Source of the DNA: Streptomyces sp. Alt3 | GTDB taxonomy: Bacteria > Actinomycetota > Actinomycetes > Streptomycetales > Streptomycetaceae | Length of the DNA: 64,000 bases | Assembly (NCBI RefSeq): GCF_030719215.1 | Contig: NZ_CP120983.1 | Location: 3,720,001 to 3,784,000, forward strand | Reading direction: 5' to 3' | Shown here: in pieces, positions 17,828 through 25,765 of the stretch | Layout of the letters: every line of letters begins with the position of its first letter | How positions within the stretch are numbered: the stretch's first letter is position 1 | Program-made: the position numbers and the translations under genes | The notes under the pieces: generated by a model | Databases searched by the model: none | Told to the model about the DNA's origin: nothing | The model's input: only the letters and a program-made list of their open reading frames with translations

Positions 17828-19174
17828 ATGCCCGTACCCGTACCGCAGCAACGTGCCGTTCCCGCTGCGGAGACCACTCATGGCGCCGACCTCACCCTTC
17901 TGGTGATCGAGGACGACCCTGCGGGCACCTTCGCAGTCCCCGAGCTGTCGTCCACCACGGGGGCACGGGTCCGCGTCCGTACCGCACGCAACCTCACCGA
18001 GGCCTGGCTGCTCACCGACGACGTCGACTGCATCCTGCTCGACCTCGACCTGGAGGCGGCCTCGCTGCCCACCGGCGCGCGCGCCGAGGGCCGCGACGAC
18101 GGGACCGGCCGCCCGGACGGGCTCGCCGCCCTCGAACACATCCTGCGCATCGCGCCCCGCCACGCCGTGCTCGCCCTCACCGCGGAGGACGACGCGGAGC
18201 GCGCGGCCGAGGCCGTACGCGTCGGGGCCCAGGACTACCTCTTCCGCGACGAGCTCGACGGGCGCCTCCTCAGCCGTGCCATCCGGTACGCCGTGGAGCG
18301 CAAACGCGCGGACATCGCCCAGCACCAGCTGACCGAGTCCCGGCTGCGGGCCCAGGAGAACGCCCGTCTGGAACGCGGGCTGCTGCCCACCCCGCTCCTC
18401 GACGGCTCCGACCTGGCCTTCGCCGCCCACTACCGGCCGGGCCGCAGCCGTGCCCTGCTCGGCGGCGACTTCTACGACACGGTCCGCACACCCGACGGCA
18501 CGGTCCACGCCATGATCGGCGACGTCTGCGGGCACGGCCCCGACGAGGCGGCGCTCGGCGTCGAGCTGCGCATCGCGTGGCGCGCGCTGACGCTGGCGGG
18601 GCTCTGCGGCGACGACCTGCTCTCCACGTTGCAGCAGGTCCTGGAGCACGAGCGGCAGAGCGAGGAGATCTTCGCGACGCTCTGCACCGTCGACATCGCC
18701 CCCGACGGCCGGCGCGCGGGCCTGTGCATCGCGGGACACCCCGCACCGCTGATCGCCCGGCAGGGACGGGCGGCGCACCTCCTCCCGTACGAGGACGGGG
18801 GCCCGGCCCTCGGCCTGCTCCCGCACGCCCGGTGGCCCCGCCGCCAGGTGCAGCTGGGCGGCTCCTGGAGCCTGATGATGTACACCGACGGGCTGATCGA
18901 GGGGCGTGTCGGCGCGGGCGGGACCCAGCGGCTGGGCCAGGACGGCATGGTCGCCATGGTCAACGGCCGGCTGGACCAGGGGCTGGGCGGCGAAGCGCTG
19001 CTGGAGGCCGCGGTCACCCAGGTCCAGGAACTGAACGGCGGCGAGCTGACCGACGACGTGGCGGTCCTGCTTCTGGAACGCGACGAGGCCCGGATACGCC
19101 GAAGGGGCAGGAACGCAATGCGTTCCCGCCCCGGTGCCGCCTCGTCGGCGGGCGCTCAGCGCCCGCCGTTGTAG
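17828..19174 (+). CDS. Receiver domain-PP2C (SpoIIE/RsbU-type) serine phosphatase
   Basis: The 448-residue protein has an N-terminal receiver-like domain (LTLLVIEDDPAGT acidic patch, phosphoacceptor region CILLDLDLE, TAEDD). A linking helix (LTESRLRAQENARLERGLLP) leads to a PP2C domain with metal ligands in LLGGDFYDTV and IGDVCGHGPDEAALGVELR, and a late TDDVAVLLLE. Such proteins dephosphorylate anti-sigma-antagonists and so activate alternative sigma factors. The partner is not in this window. The receiver has an insertion of about 15 residues (ASLPTGARAEGRDDG). Its 3' end overlaps the convergent DUF2516 gene by 19 bases. Confidence 0.9.
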   Translation: MPVPVPQQRAVPAAETTHGADLTLLVIEDDPAGTFAVPELSSTTGARVRVRTARNLTEAWLLTDDVDCILLDLDLEAASLPTGARAEGRDDGTGRPDGLAALEHILRIAPRHAVLALTAEDDAERAAEAVRVGAQDYLFRDELDGRLLSRAIRYAVERKRADIAQHQLTESRLRAQENARLERGLLPTPLLDGSDLAFAAHYRPGRSRALLGGDFYDTVRTPDGTVHAMIGDVCGHGPDEAALGVELRIAWRALTLAGLCGDDLLSTLQQVLEHERQSEEIFATLCTVDIAPDGRRAGLCIAGHPAPLIARQGRAAHLLPYEDGGPALGLLPHARWPRRQVQLGGSWSLMMYTDGLIEGRVGAGGTQRLGQDGMVAMVNGRLDQGLGGEALLEAAVTQVQELNGGELTDDVAVLLLERDEARIRRRGRNAMRSRPGAASSAGAQRPPL

Positions 19175-19500
19175 GGGCCGTACGGTCCGTCGCTGCTGGA
19201 GCCTCCGCGACGCCCGCCGCCGCCCGACACGGCCTTGAGCGCGGGCTTCACGTCCACCATGAAGACGATGGACGCGATCACGCCCGCGATCTGCAGGAAC
19301 AGGATCGGGATGACGAGGTTCACGAAGACGGTGACCCCGAGGATGATCAGCCAGAAGGACTTCTTCTGCTTGTCCGCGGCTCGGTAGGCGTCCTCGCGCG
19401 CCGTCACGGCGAAGACCAGCGCGACCACGGCCAGGACGAGCATGGCCAGGTACAACAACTGGAGAATCGAGCCGAATGCTTCGAGCAACACGGTGAACAC
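19156..19500 (-). CDS. DUF2516 family membrane protein
   Basis: The 114-residue protein starts at GTG 19500. It has two or three hydrophobic helices (LLYLAMLVLAVVALVFAV and ILGVTVFVNLVIPILFL) and a Gly/Arg-rich cytosolic tail. DUF2516 proteins are actinobacterial. In Mycobacterium tuberculosis the equivalent position next to hbhA is held by Rv0476, a small membrane protein. A hairpin separates it from hbhA upstream. Confidence 0.85.
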   Translation of the reverse strand: MFTVLLEAFGSILQLLYLAMLVLAVVALVFAVTAREDAYRAADKQKKSFWLIILGVTVFVNLVIPILFLQIAGVIASIVFMVDVKPALKAVSGGGGRRGGSSSDGPYGPYNGGR

Positions 19501-19550
19501 CGCCTAGTCAGTGGATGAGCGCCTCGCGGCCAAGGTACCGGGACAACGAC

Positions 19551-19574
19551 CCGGGCACCCCGAAAGGTGCCCGG
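19551..19574 (-). terminator. Stem-loop between hbhA-like gene and DUF2516 gene
   Basis: A perfect 9-bp stem (19551-19559 with 19566-19574; CCGGGCACC and GGTGCCCGG) closes a 6-base loop in the 108-bp gap between two co-directional minus-strand genes. It may end the hbhA transcript or reduce read-through into the DUF2516 gene. Confidence 0.65.
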
Positions 19575-19608
19575 CGCACTGCCCCGGCAATCCTGGGACC
19601 GCTTCCGC

Positions 19609-20289
19609 CTACTTCGCGGGCGGGGTCGTCTTCTTCGCCACGGGCTTCCGCGCGGGCGCCGGCTTCTTCGCCGTCGCGGTGGGCGCGGTCCGGGACGCGG
19701 CCGTCTTCGGCGCGGGCTTCTTCGCGGCGGGGGCGGCCGGCTTCGCGGGAGTCACCGGCTTCGCGGCCGTGACGGGCTTCGCAGGAGTCACCGGCTTCGC
19801 CACGGCCTCGGACTTCTGCTTCGGCACGGACTTCGGCTCCGCCTCGACGACGGCGGCGATCTCCACGATCTCGTCGGCCGTATCACCGCGCCAGGTGCGC
19901 ACGGACTGCTCACCGCGCTCGGCGACCTTCTCGTACGTCTCCCGGGCCCGGACGGCGTACTCGGCAGCCACACCCACGCTCCGCAGCGCCAGGTCCTGGG
20001 CGGTCTCGCCCCACTTCTTGAGGTCGGTGTCCAGCGTCCCGAAGACCTCGGTGACCTTCGCCTGCACGGTGGCCTGAGCCTCCCTGGCCTGCGTGGTCAC
20101 CCGCTCCTGCACGGCCTTCGGGTCGGTGTTGCGCACCGCCTCGATCCGCTCGGGCGCCTCGGCCCGCAGCTGCTCGATCAGGGCCGGGACCTTGCGCGCC
20201 TGCTCCACGGCGAGGTCGGCCGTGCCGGCGGCGAAGTAGAGGGGGGTCGGGTCGGTGAGGGTCTTGCGCAGGTCATCGGTGATGGCCAT
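19609..20289 (-). CDS. Heparin-binding hemagglutinin-like protein (HbhA homologue)
   Basis: The 226-residue protein has an N-terminal helical, coiled-coil domain (about 1-150) and a C-terminal tail of Lys/Ala/Pro repeats (KPVTPAK, KPAAPAAKKPAPK). This is the two-part layout of mycobacterial HbhA. There the tail binds heparan sulfate; in a soil Streptomyces it more likely binds polyanions or the cell envelope. It lies after an XRE regulator gene and before DUF2516, the same order as Rv0474-Rv0475-Rv0476 in M. tuberculosis. Confidence 0.85.
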   Translation of the reverse strand: MAITDDLRKTLTDPTPLYFAAGTADLAVEQARKVPALIEQLRAEAPERIEAVRNTDPKAVQERVTTQAREAQATVQAKVTEVFGTLDTDLKKWGETAQDLALRSVGVAAEYAVRARETYEKVAERGEQSVRTWRGDTADEIVEIAAVVEAEPKSVPKQKSEAVAKPVTPAKPVTAAKPVTPAKPAAPAAKKPAPKTAASRTAPTATAKKPAPARKPVAKKTTPPAK

Positions 20290-20317
20290 GACTGTGGTCC
20301 TCCCGGATCATCAGAAG

Positions 20318-20827
20318 TCAGTTCGCTGGTGGGTCTGCATCACTGCCGCCGGCCGTACGGGGGCCGCGGGCATCCGGACCGGCGCCGTTCCCGTCCCCGG
20401 CACCGCTTTCCGCGTCGGCATCGATTCTGCTCTTCGCGTCGGCGGCGCCGTGGAACTCGGACCCGGTGTCGGGCGCGACATCGAAACCGTTCTCCCGGCG
20501 GAAGGAGTCGTAGATCTGGAGCAGTACGTTCTTCTGCCGCTCGTTGATCGACGGATCGGCCAATATGACAGCCCTCGTCTCGAGCTCCTCCCGCTCCCGC
20601 TCGTCGAGGATCCCGGCCCGCACGTAGAGCGTCTCGGCGGAGATCCGCAGGGCCTTCGCGACCTGCTGGAGCACCTCGGCACTCGGCTTGCGCAGACCGC
20701 GCTCGATCTGGCTGAGATACGGATTGGACACCCCGGCGGCGTCGGCGAGCTGCCGCAGGGAGAGCTGCGCGGTACGCCGCTGCTCACGCAGGTACTCGCC
20801 GAGATTGCCGACGTTGAGTGATGCCAT
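20318..20827 (-). CDS. XRE-family regulator upstream of the hbhA-like gene
   Basis: The 169-residue protein from ATG 20827 has an N-terminal helix-turn-helix (LSLRQLADAAGVSNPYLSQIERGLRKPSAEVL). A helical middle follows (RAGILDEREREELETRAVIL), and an Asp/Gly-rich disordered tail completes it. It is the counterpart of Rv0474. A 26-bp palindrome begins 28 bp upstream of the start and is the probable autoregulatory operator. The upstream in-frame extension crosses this operator and is not used. It is probably co-transcribed with hbhA (28-bp gap). Confidence 0.88.
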   Translation of the reverse strand: MASLNVGNLGEYLREQRRTAQLSLRQLADAAGVSNPYLSQIERGLRKPSAEVLQQVAKALRISAETLYVRAGILDEREREELETRAVILADPSINERQKNVLLQIYDSFRRENGFDVAPDTGSEFHGAADAKSRIDADAESGAGDGNGAGPDARGPRTAGGSDADPPAN

Positions 20828-20854
20828 GGCTCGATGGTGCACCACCCTTGCTAA

Positions 20855-20880
20855 CTTTTGCAAGCGGCTGCTTGCAAAAG
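20855..20880. promoter_or_regulatory. Palindromic operator upstream of the XRE-hbhA operon
   Basis: A perfect 11-bp inverted repeat (CTTTTGCAAGC at 20855-20865, GCTTGCAAAAG at 20870-20880) has a 4-base centre. Both arms contain TTGCAAG, a typical helix-turn-helix recognition sequence. It lies directly upstream of the XRE gene and 46 bp from the left end of the transposon, so the operator was left intact by the insertion. Confidence 0.75.
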
Positions 20881-20920
20881 TGTTCCATCCCATGACGGAG
20901 GCGGGCTGTGACCCGCAGTG

Positions 20921-20937
20921 TCCGTTGTCCGTTCCCA
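20921..20937 (+). repeat. Left transposon end: target duplication plus terminal inverted repeat
   Basis: TCCGT (20921-20925) is the left copy of the target-site duplication and TGTCCGTTCCCA (20926-20937) the left terminal inverted repeat. Inside the end, further GTTCCCG (about 20950) and GAGTCCCA (about 20981) elements recall the tail of the terminal repeat and may be extra transposase sites. Confidence 0.9.
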
Positions 20938-21023
20938 GTGCTTGTGAGGGTTCCCGCTGGATCTGCTCGGCGAAGTGATCGAGTCCCAATCAATCTGCGC
21001 GGCGAGGTCTCTCGTGGGCTGAG

Positions 21024-21749
21024 CTACGGACGTCGCGCGACGAAGACGAACTCCTTGCCCGGCCTGTCGGGCGCGTCGCGTACGTCCTCCACCACGTACC
21101 CCTGCGCGATCAGCTCCGTCTCGACCTCCTGCCGCTCGCGGAAGCGCAGGGTGGAGTCCGACGTCATTACCTCCCCGTCGGCAGCGAACACATAGGTCCA
21201 GCGGAACGTCACCAGCGGCTCGCTCACCTCGATCACTTGGACCCAGCTTTCGACTGGGCCGACATCCGGGATCTCCGTCACGCGATATGAGGCTTCGCGG
21301 TTCCACTCCTCCCAGGCACGTCTGGCTGGGTCCCGGGTCTCGAACACCAGACGGCCACCAGGCTGTAGTGCTTCGTACGCGCCACGCAGGGTCTCGCGCC
21401 ATGCCTGCGGATCAAGGATCTGCTGGGCGGCGTTCGCGGTCATGGTTGCCAGGTCGGCCCGCATCGGCGGAAGTGTCGTGGCATCGCCACAGATCCAGCG
21501 CACTCGCTCGCCGCCCCGCTTGGCTCGGGCCACGTCGATGGACGCTTGAGCGGGATCGACACCCACGACTTCGATCCCGCGTTCAGCCAGCAGAAGCGCG
21601 AACACGCCTGTTCCACAGCCGATGTCCAGCACTTGACGTGCCCCGAACTCCTCCGTCATCTGGACGTACGCGTCGAGATCGCCGCGATCGGGGTCGAGTG
21701 GGTCGTAGATCGCGGCGAGCCGTGGATGTCCAAAACATTCGTCTGTCAT
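21024..21749 (-). CDS. SAM-dependent methyltransferase (transposon cargo)
   Basis: The 241-residue protein from ATG 21749 has a class I fold: motif I QVLDIGCGTGVFALLLAERG, acidic VVGVDPAQAS, and ICGDATTLPP. It resembles small-molecule methyltransferases of the UbiE/BioC type found widely in Streptomyces. It is the only cargo gene and is divergent from tnsA. DNA-methylase motifs (NPPY/DPPY or PC) are absent, so it is not an obvious modification enzyme protecting the element. Its benefit to host or element is unknown. Confidence 0.85.
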   Translation of the reverse strand: MTDECFGHPRLAAIYDPLDPDRGDLDAYVQMTEEFGARQVLDIGCGTGVFALLLAERGIEVVGVDPAQASIDVARAKRGGERVRWICGDATTLPPMRADLATMTANAAQQILDPQAWRETLRGAYEALQPGGRLVFETRDPARRAWEEWNREASYRVTEIPDVGPVESWVQVIEVSEPLVTFRWTYVFAADGEVMTSDSTLRFRERQEVETELIAQGYVVEDVRDAPDRPGKEFVFVARRP

Positions 21750-21912
21750 GCGGCCGAACGTAGGGGCCGCTGAGCTCGGACGCCTACTCAATTTCGCCGC
21801 GTGCCAGCGGCGTTGGCCTTCCTGCCGCGAGAGATCTTCGGCCGATCACTCGGATGGGGGATTTGGTCCCATTCCTTCCTCTCGTTCCCGCCGCTTCTGC
21901 ACAGTGGTTCAC

Positions 21913-22665
21913 ATGGGGGCCCAAGGAACAGCACAGCAGGCGTTGCCAGCCGTGGACCAGTTTGAGGTCGGATGGCGGGATGCCGAGGGTGAGCATCGGC
22001 GACCGTTGGCGGATGTGCTCTCGGTGGAGTTTGAGGCAGGTCTGCCAGTACGCGGGTTCCCGTCGTACCGCGGCCAGCGAAACTTCCCGGGCCTGTACTG
22101 GTCGGCCACGACAGGCGGGCACGTGGGGTTCGAGTCGTGGCTGGAGCGGGATCACGCGATGCTGCTTGACTTCACGCCGGAGGTGACGGGGCTGCTGTCA
22201 CAGCCTCTGTGGCTGTTCTGGAAGGACGAGCGGGGTAAGCGCATCTCGCACGCTCCGGACTACTTCGCTCGGTTCGAGGACGGGCGGGGGCTGGTGGTGG
22301 ACTGTCGGCCGCTGGACCGGATCGACTCACGATCAGCAGCCAAGTTCGCCGCGACGCGCACAGCTTGCGAGGTGGCGGGGTGGGGCTACCGGGTTGTTGG
22401 CGAGGTGGACGCCGTGCGGATGGTGAACGTTCGCTGGCTGGCGGGATACCGGCATCCGCGGCACGGGGCCGACGAAGGGCTCGCGGCCCGGTTGTTGGCA
22501 CTGTTCTCGGCGCCTTCGCCGCTGGTGCCACAGGCTGCGTTGCTCGGCGATCCGATCACGGTGTTGCCAGCGGTGTTCCATCTGCTCTGGCTGGGACGGC
22601 TGGCCGCCGATCTGTCACGGCCTCTGTCGGATGCCACGCTGGTGTCGCCGGCGGCGACCCGGTGA
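21913..22665 (+). CDS. tnsA: TnsA-like transposon endonuclease subunit
   Basis: The 250-residue protein has a PD-(D/E)XK nuclease-type core: GFESWLERDHAMLLDF carries the acidic residue, HAPDYFARFEDG the central Asp, and GLVVDCRPLDRID the third motif. In Tn7, TnsA cuts the 5' ends so that the element is fully excised. The last motif has Arg where E. coli Tn7 TnsA has Lys; I recall the same V-D-x-R-P form in other actinobacterial relatives, so it may still be active. Start ATG 21913 lacks a clear ribosome site. Its stop overlaps tnsB by 4 bases. Confidence 0.85.
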   Translation: MGAQGTAQQALPAVDQFEVGWRDAEGEHRRPLADVLSVEFEAGLPVRGFPSYRGQRNFPGLYWSATTGGHVGFESWLERDHAMLLDFTPEVTGLLSQPLWLFWKDERGKRISHAPDYFARFEDGRGLVVDCRPLDRIDSRSAAKFAATRTACEVAGWGYRVVGEVDAVRMVNVRWLAGYRHPRHGADEGLAARLLALFSAPSPLVPQAALLGDPITVLPAVFHLLWLGRLAADLSRPLSDATLVSPAATR

Positions 22666-24713
22666 GCGGGCGCCCAGGGCCACGGGCGGCGTTGAGGGTT
22701 GGGGATCAAGTGCGCCTGGATGACCGGCTGCACGCGGTCGTCGGCCTGTCCGGGACGACGGTGCGGCTCCTCGACGAAGCCGGGTCGGCGAGTCTGGTGT
22801 TGCTGTCCCACCTACTGGCCTCCGAAGGCTTTGAGCTGATCGGCCAGGGTGTCGATCAGGGCCGTATGCCGCCGTTCGCGCTGTTGGACATCGTGCCGGA
22901 GCGGGAAGCGGAGAAGGCGGCGGCCTGGGAAAGCCATGTGACCGAGGTGGAGTTCGGCAAGCCACTGGATGCTGACCCCACGACTCCACCTCGCCCTGAA
23001 TACGACCCGGCAAGCCACACAGTGGAAGAGCGAGTGGCGGCCAAGGCTGCGGAACTACGGGCTATCGGATGGCAGGCGAGTGCGGGAACCGTGCAGCGAA
23101 TGCGCAGGCGCTACCGCGAGCAGGGCCTGTGGGGGCTGGTCGATCACCGCAAGACTCGGGTGTCCTCGCCGACGGGTCGGGCCGATGACCGGGTGGTCTC
23201 CGCCATCGCGGAGATCCTCGCCTCGACAACGAACGAGTCCACCGGCACCCGCGGCCGGCTGCGTCGGCGAGTGGAGGCGCTGCTGGCTGAGCGCCATGGC
23301 CCGGGAACGGTGCCGATGCCGTCGAAGTCGGCGTTCTACCGGCTCGTCGAGGCGATGAGCGAGGGCACGCATGCTTTCGGCGAGGCCACGTCCCGCAGGT
23401 CAGCGGCTCGCCGCCCGCAAGGAGCGTTCACCCCTTCCTCGGCCTGCCGCCCCGGCGAGATGGTGCAGATCGACACGACACCACTGGACGTGCTGGTGGT
23501 CCTGGAGGACGGGGTGAGCGGACGTCCGGAACTCACGATCGCCGTCGACGTGGCAACGAGGACGATCTGCGCTGCGGTGCTGCGACCAGCAGGCACCAAG
23601 GCCGTGGACGCCGCCCTGCTGCTGGCCAAGATGCTGGTCCCGGAGCCGCTACGGCCCGGCTGGTCGGAAGCACTGGCGATGTCGATGACGCTGATCCCCC
23701 ACCAGAGGCTGTTGGAGCTCGACGCGCGCCTGGAGCAAGCGGCCGCCAAGCCGGTGATCGTGCCAGAGACGATCGGCATTGATCACGGGAAGGTGTTCGT
23801 CTCCAACACCTTCCTGACCGCCTGCCGGTCGCTGGGCGTCTCCGTCCAGCCGTCCCGCCCGGCGACCCCGACGGACAAGGGAATCGTCGAGCGGACGTTT
23901 TCCTCGATCAACACGCTGTTCTGCCAGCACATCCCTGGCTACACCGGTTCGAACACGACCCGCCGGGGGGCCGAGGTCGAGGCCGTCTGGACGCTCGCGG
24001 AAGTGGACGACCTGTTGCAGGAATGGATCGTGGCCTGCTGGCAGCAGCGGCCACACGAAGGACTGCGCAGCCCATTCCTACCGGGCCGGCCGATGTCTCC
24101 CAATGACGCATACGCCCTGCTGGTCTCCCGCACCGGCTACCTGCCGATGCCGCTGAGCGGCCCCGACTACTTGGAACTGCTGCCAGCACTCTGGCGTTCG
24201 GTCAACGACTACGGCATCCGCGTCGACCACCGCACCTACAACTGCCCCGGACTGAACCCGCTGCGGCGCCGCTCCTCAGGAGTGACCGCCAAGGGCGGAC
24301 TCTGGGAAGTCCACTACGACCCCTACGACCTGTCCCAGATCTGGGTACGCGACGCGCGCACCGGAAAGTGGATCACGGTTCCGTGGACACACCGGCACCT
24401 GGTCTCCGCGCCGTTCGCGGACTTCACCTGGCGCCGGGCCCGGGACCTGCTCGCCATGCGGGGCCAGGACGACACCAACCAAGCCGCCGTGGCCATCGCA
24501 GTCGACCAGTTGCTGACGCGGGCGGAAAGCGGGCCGGACCGCCGCATCGCGGCCCGCACCCGCGCTGCCCTGGAGCCCGCCCGGTCCGTCCCTGCGCTGC
24601 CGCAGGCACCAGCTTTTGAAGACGCCGAGGACGAGGCCACCGTCCCGGAGCAGACATCGAGCGTCATTCCCTTCGGCGTCTTCGATGCCTTCACCGACGG
24701 GAGTCGCCTGTGA
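22662..24713 (+). CDS. tnsB: TnsB/TniA-like DDE transposase
   Basis: The 683-residue protein carries an N-terminal DNA-binding region with a helix-turn-helix (about 150-165) and a retroviral-integrase-like core. Catalytic residues are Asp271 (QIDTTPLD), Asp374 (IGIDHGKVF) and Glu410 (GIVERTFSSI); the last two are 35 residues apart, the DDE spacing of this superfamily. A Mu-type beta-barrel domain follows (LWEVHYDPYDLSQIWVRD). It binds the ends, cuts the 3' strands and joins them to target. The start is GTG 22662 in the tnsA stop. Confidence 0.92.
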   Translation: MSGRPGPRAALRVGDQVRLDDRLHAVVGLSGTTVRLLDEAGSASLVLLSHLLASEGFELIGQGVDQGRMPPFALLDIVPEREAEKAAAWESHVTEVEFGKPLDADPTTPPRPEYDPASHTVEERVAAKAAELRAIGWQASAGTVQRMRRRYREQGLWGLVDHRKTRVSSPTGRADDRVVSAIAEILASTTNESTGTRGRLRRRVEALLAERHGPGTVPMPSKSAFYRLVEAMSEGTHAFGEATSRRSAARRPQGAFTPSSACRPGEMVQIDTTPLDVLVVLEDGVSGRPELTIAVDVATRTICAAVLRPAGTKAVDAALLLAKMLVPEPLRPGWSEALAMSMTLIPHQRLLELDARLEQAAAKPVIVPETIGIDHGKVFVSNTFLTACRSLGVSVQPSRPATPTDKGIVERTFSSINTLFCQHIPGYTGSNTTRRGAEVEAVWTLAEVDDLLQEWIVACWQQRPHEGLRSPFLPGRPMSPNDAYALLVSRTGYLPMPLSGPDYLELLPALWRSVNDYGIRVDHRTYNCPGLNPLRRRSSGVTAKGGLWEVHYDPYDLSQIWVRDARTGKWITVPWTHRHLVSAPFADFTWRRARDLLAMRGQDDTNQAAVAIAVDQLLTRAESGPDRRIAARTRAALEPARSVPALPQAPAFEDAEDEATVPEQTSSVIPFGVFDAFTDGSRL

Positions 24714-25762
24714 GCGAGGCTCCGCCACCGGACATCGCCAACCCGCAGATGTCGCTGACCACGAAGGAAGGCTGGCGGGCGTTCGTCGATGAGAACCCTG
24801 ATCCCCCGCCATCGCTCCCGTCCGGCACCGTCCTGGACGAGGACGAGTCGGAGTCCTACAGGGAAGCGCGGATCGATTACCACACACGATCCGTCATCGT
24901 GAACACTCCCACGATCCGTGGCGTCGTCACCACGGGCCGCAAACGCATCGTGCTCAACCGGCACCAGGTCTCCGCCCGTCGCGGCCTGATCGTGTCCGGT
25001 TCGGCCGGCACCGGCAAGACCACGGCGATCACCCAGCTGGGCAAGAACGTCGAACAGATCACCCGGCGGCGCAACCCCACCACCGTCGGCGGACTGCCGG
25101 TCGTCTTCGTCACCGTCCCCCCGGCGGCTACCCCGAAGATGCTCGCAGGCGAGTTCGCCCGATTCCTTGGCATCCCGCTGGAACACCGCATGAGCCAGGT
25201 CCAGATCACCAACGCCGTCTGTGATCTGCTCGGCAAGCTCGGCACCACACTCGTCCTGGTCGACGAGATCCACAACCTCGACCTGACCACCCGCAATGGA
25301 GCTGAGGCATCCGATCAGCTCAAGTACCTCTCGGAACGGATCGCGGCCACCTTCGTGCTCGCTGGTCTCGACGTCGAAACCAGCAGCCTGTTCCAGGGCA
25401 CGCGCGGACAGCAGATCGCCGGCCGCTATACGGTCATCCCCTCCCGGCCCTTCGGCCACAAGAATCGCGCGGACAAGGAGAGCTGGCAGGCCCTGGTGGT
25501 GACGATGGAGGACTCCCTGCGACTACAGGCCCATCGTCCCGGCACCTTGGTCGCCATGACCGATTACCTCCACGAGCGCACTGGCGGGCTGATCGGCAGT
25601 CTTTCCCAGCTCATCCGAGAAGCCGCAGTCGACGCCATCGACAGCGGCACGGAAAAGATCACCAAGCGCATGCTCGACGAGATCGAGCTCGACCACGCTG
25701 TCCAGAAGACCCGGCCCGATCACCCCCGAGCCAAATACGCCCGCAGGCCGAAGGCGGCCTGA
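24710..25762 (+). CDS. tnsC: TnsC-like AAA+ ATPase, transposition regulator
   Basis: The 350-residue AAA+ protein has Walker A GSAGTGKTT (residues 97-105), Walker B LVLVDEIHNL (181-190) and a likely sensor 1 around TFVLAGLD. In Tn7-like systems this ATPase forms filaments on target DNA, links the TniQ target-selector to the transposase and enforces target immunity. The GTG start overlaps the tnsB stop (24710-24713), which supports coupled synthesis of the core complex. Confidence 0.92.
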   Translation: MSEAPPPDIANPQMSLTTKEGWRAFVDENPDPPPSLPSGTVLDEDESESYREARIDYHTRSVIVNTPTIRGVVTTGRKRIVLNRHQVSARRGLIVSGSAGTGKTTAITQLGKNVEQITRRRNPTTVGGLPVVFVTVPPAATPKMLAGEFARFLGIPLEHRMSQVQITNAVCDLLGKLGTTLVLVDEIHNLDLTTRNGAEASDQLKYLSERIAATFVLAGLDVETSSLFQGTRGQQIAGRYTVIPSRPFGHKNRADKESWQALVVTMEDSLRLQAHRPGTLVAMTDYLHERTGGLIGSLSQLIREAAVDAIDSGTEKITKRMLDEIELDHAVQKTRPDHPRAKYARRPKAA

Positions 25763-25765
25763 GCA

